A model generated the notes under the pieces. It searched no databases and had not been told where the DNA came from. It saw nothing but the letters and a program-made list of their open reading frames with translations. DNA of 64,000 nucleotides from Piromyces finnis (lineage: Eukaryota; Neocallimastigomycota; Neocallimastigomycetes; Neocallimastigales; Neocallimastigaceae), in contig MCFH01000099.1 in the NCBI GenBank assembly GCA_002104945.1, positions 1 through 64,000 of the forward strand, written 5' to 3'. Numbering within the stretch: position 1 is the first letter of the stretch; the number at the start of each line of letters is the position of its first letter. Made by a program: the position numbers and the translations under genes. Below are positions 61,870 through 64,000 of this stretch, in pieces.

Positions 61870-64000
61870 TTACTTTTCTTCAAAATTTAATATTTGGTCT
61901 TTGATTAGACAAGCAGAATAATTATAAGTAATTAATTCTTTCAAGATACATATACCATTAAAGTATATACCTAATTCCATAGTTACTATTCTTAAAGTCC
62001 ATTTAGCTATAAATATTGAATATTCAATCAATTCTGGGACCCAGCCATCTTTGAATGAAATTATTGTTTCAAATTTTTGAGCAACGGCATATTCATTTAT
62101 ACCAATAAAATCTTCAAAGGCAGCCGAACAATAAATCCACCAGAAATATATAATGACAATTAAAAGTAAGGGTTTTAACTTGAGATCTCTGTTGAAATGA
62201 TGTCTAATGACCATTTCAATACTATCATAAAGTATAATAGTATTTATTATACTGGATTATATATATATTATATATATATTGTATAGTATGTTTATGAAGA
62301 AAAAATTTATTAGTGTCCATGTCAAAAAAAAAAAAAAAAAGAAAAAAAAAAATAGGAATAATTTTATTTTATATAATTTATGAGATAAAAAAAAAAGGAA
62401 AGAAAAATTGTGAATTCTATTATATACCTTCCCCAGAAAAACATTCCTGCTAATACATGATAAATTATAGAAGATAAAACATTAATACCTCGTAAAAAAC
62501 CTGTTGAAAACAATATTTCATGGAGAGTCAAATCTTCTGATGTATTATCTACCGTTTCTTCAAAACTATAAATTATATTTTCCTCTGGGTATAAATTTTG
62601 ATTTTCTGAAAGTTGTAATTGACAATTATCTTGATTTAAAATAGAATCATCATAATTATTAATATCCCATAAAGAAGAATTGGCATGTTCGGAATATTCC
62701 TCATATTCTATACCTATATCCAAATATTTATAGGTAATATCCAATATATATTTCATGATAAATCCACCAAACACAACTAATGCTATTATCATTAAGAAAA
62801 GTAGGATATTTTGAATTTTCTTATTTTGAAGTTTAGTATACCACTTATTATTATCTTTTTTTCTGTAACTTTGCCTTTTTTTTTTTTTATAGAAGAGGTG
62901 AAAATAAAAATGGGATAATATAGAAATAGTATTATGTGTTAAATAGATGAAGATTAAAATTGGTTAATAATAAAAGATACATTAACTATTTATTAAAAAT
63001 AAATTTACCTGCATAAAATACAATTTTCTTGTTGTCCAACTTCAAGGGATGTTTTCATTCTCCATTCATCTAAACAATAACTATGAACATATTTCTAATT
63101 TATTAAATATTAAAAAAAAAATGGATATAAATAAAAATATTTTTTATTTTATAATATTTAATCTTAATAATGGGATAATTCTATAGACTAATAAAAATTT
63201 ATATGTATATAATATTAATCAACATTATTAAAAATATACCTGACTTCCTTTACAATTACAAGGAGATATTAATTTATCTATATAATAATTAACATCTTCT
63301 GGTATACGATTTAAGAAAAAGTATTTTTTTTGATAATTTTTAATTTTATTCTGATTTTTCCACCAACTTTTTTGTATGTTTTTTTGTACATTTATGGAAA
63401 AACTTAATTTATTTTTTTTGTAATGAAAAAGCTTACGGGTATCGTCAAATCGTACTTTTAAGGGGTAAATGCATGTGCAATATATTTTGTTAGAAATAGG
63501 TTGATTAATAATTCTTTTTTCAAAACTTGAAATGGTATTGTAGAGAGAATGTTTAATTTTTTGTTTTTGAGAATGGATATTTTTTTGGTAGGAAGAATCC
63601 GTATTATCGGTAGGTACGTTTTCATGACTATCTGAATTTTTAAAGAATTCATCTAAACTCATATAAGATGAACGTAATATATTTTTTTCTTTTTCCACCC
63701 CAAGACTTGATTTATTCGTATCATTAAATGGATGGAAAAAACTACCTGAATTTGATTTTCTTAATGGTATTTCCAAAGAATTAGCCTTTTTAATGGTTCT
63801 TTCTACTATATTTAGACTACTGAGACTACTACTCGTTCTCATAACTGACTTTTTTAAATAGTATAACCTATTAAAACTGCTATTTATTTCAATATTTTTT
63901 CTAATGTCATCATTATTATTGTTATTACTATTAATATCATAGGAATAATCATCATCATCATTATTATTATCATTATGCTGATTATGCTTTATACTAGTTT
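61870..64000 (-). CDS. RING-CH (MARCH-like) multi-pass membrane protein, 5' end outside the window
   Basis: Candidate membrane E3 ubiquitin ligase. Exons: to the window edge (64000)-63240, 63094-63009, 62862-62428, 62221-61870. The frame is open to the edge (an Asn/Asp-rich stretch), so the N-terminus is missing. An ATG at 63842 (MRTSSSL) could be internal. The RING-CH second half is clear across the exon 1/2 join: LISPCNCKGSQ then KYVHSYCLDEWR, and QENCILC. The usual first CxxC about 15 residues before LISPC is absent (the region reads FFLNRIPEDVNYYIDK); only a CTC lies farther upstream. The C-terminal part has about four membrane helices (NILLFLMIIALVVFGGFI; INVLSSIIYHVLAGMFFW; PLLLIVIIYFWWIYCSA; IAKWTLRIVTMELGIYF), the layout of MARCH5-type ligases. 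The second intron ends in CAG. Ligase activity is uncertain given the missing ligands. Confidence 0.75.

Overview
The window is eukaryotic nuclear DNA from an extremely A/T-rich genome with long homopolymers and AAT, TAAA and AAAT microsatellites, short GT-AG introns, and genes separated by kilobases of nearly pure A/T. A secreted GH11 xylanase with a long K-T-L-P repeat linker, an ankyrin-repeat protein and fungal-type housekeeping genes point to an anaerobic gut fungus (Neocallimastigomycota). The genus cannot be told from the sequence. All multi-exon models were spliced by eye; each has compatible exon phases and totals a whole number of codons.

Layout: 1-1793 (-) GH11 xylanase, cut by the window edge. 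4425-5982 (-) CCR4-NOT subunit NOT2 with an Asn/Met-rich tail. About 4.8 kb without a gene. 10831-12676 (+) a single-pass membrane protein with a C-terminal SH3 domain. 13.6-34.7 kb: a LINE cluster, all on the minus strand, with three long copies carrying intact 1497-1522 aa ORFs plus many 5'-truncated or decayed copies. 35208-36084 (-) Stm1/SERBP1-like protein. 37634-39813 (-) ELO-family protein with altered catalytic motifs. 41973-44490 (-) an unrecognised surface protein with five to six helical repeats. 47322-50093 (+) ankyrin-repeat protein. 50493-53463 (-) TMEM62-like metallophosphoesterase. 54510-56271 (-) ribosomal protein eS1. 57275-59452 (-) Mo25/Hym1. 61870-64000 (-) a RING-CH-like multi-pass membrane protein, cut by the edge.

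The most unusual region is the LINE cluster. Elements lie head-to-tail, and the A-tail of one abuts the (often truncated) 5' end of the next. Copies B and C together sit inside an older copy and share one 13-bp target-site duplication (23312-23324 and 34654-34666), so one element most likely inserted into the tail of the other. Two of the long copies carry 123-bp 5' repeat monomers. A second theme is splicing: 11 of the 29 introns modelled end in AAG rather than TAG or CAG, including several fixed by highly conserved proteins (eS1, Mo25).

The genes do not form a pathway. The xylanase serves extracellular plant-wall breakdown; NOT2, Stm1-like and eS1 act in mRNA turnover and translation; Mo25 in morphogenesis signalling; the membrane proteins have predicted or unknown surface and endomembrane roles.
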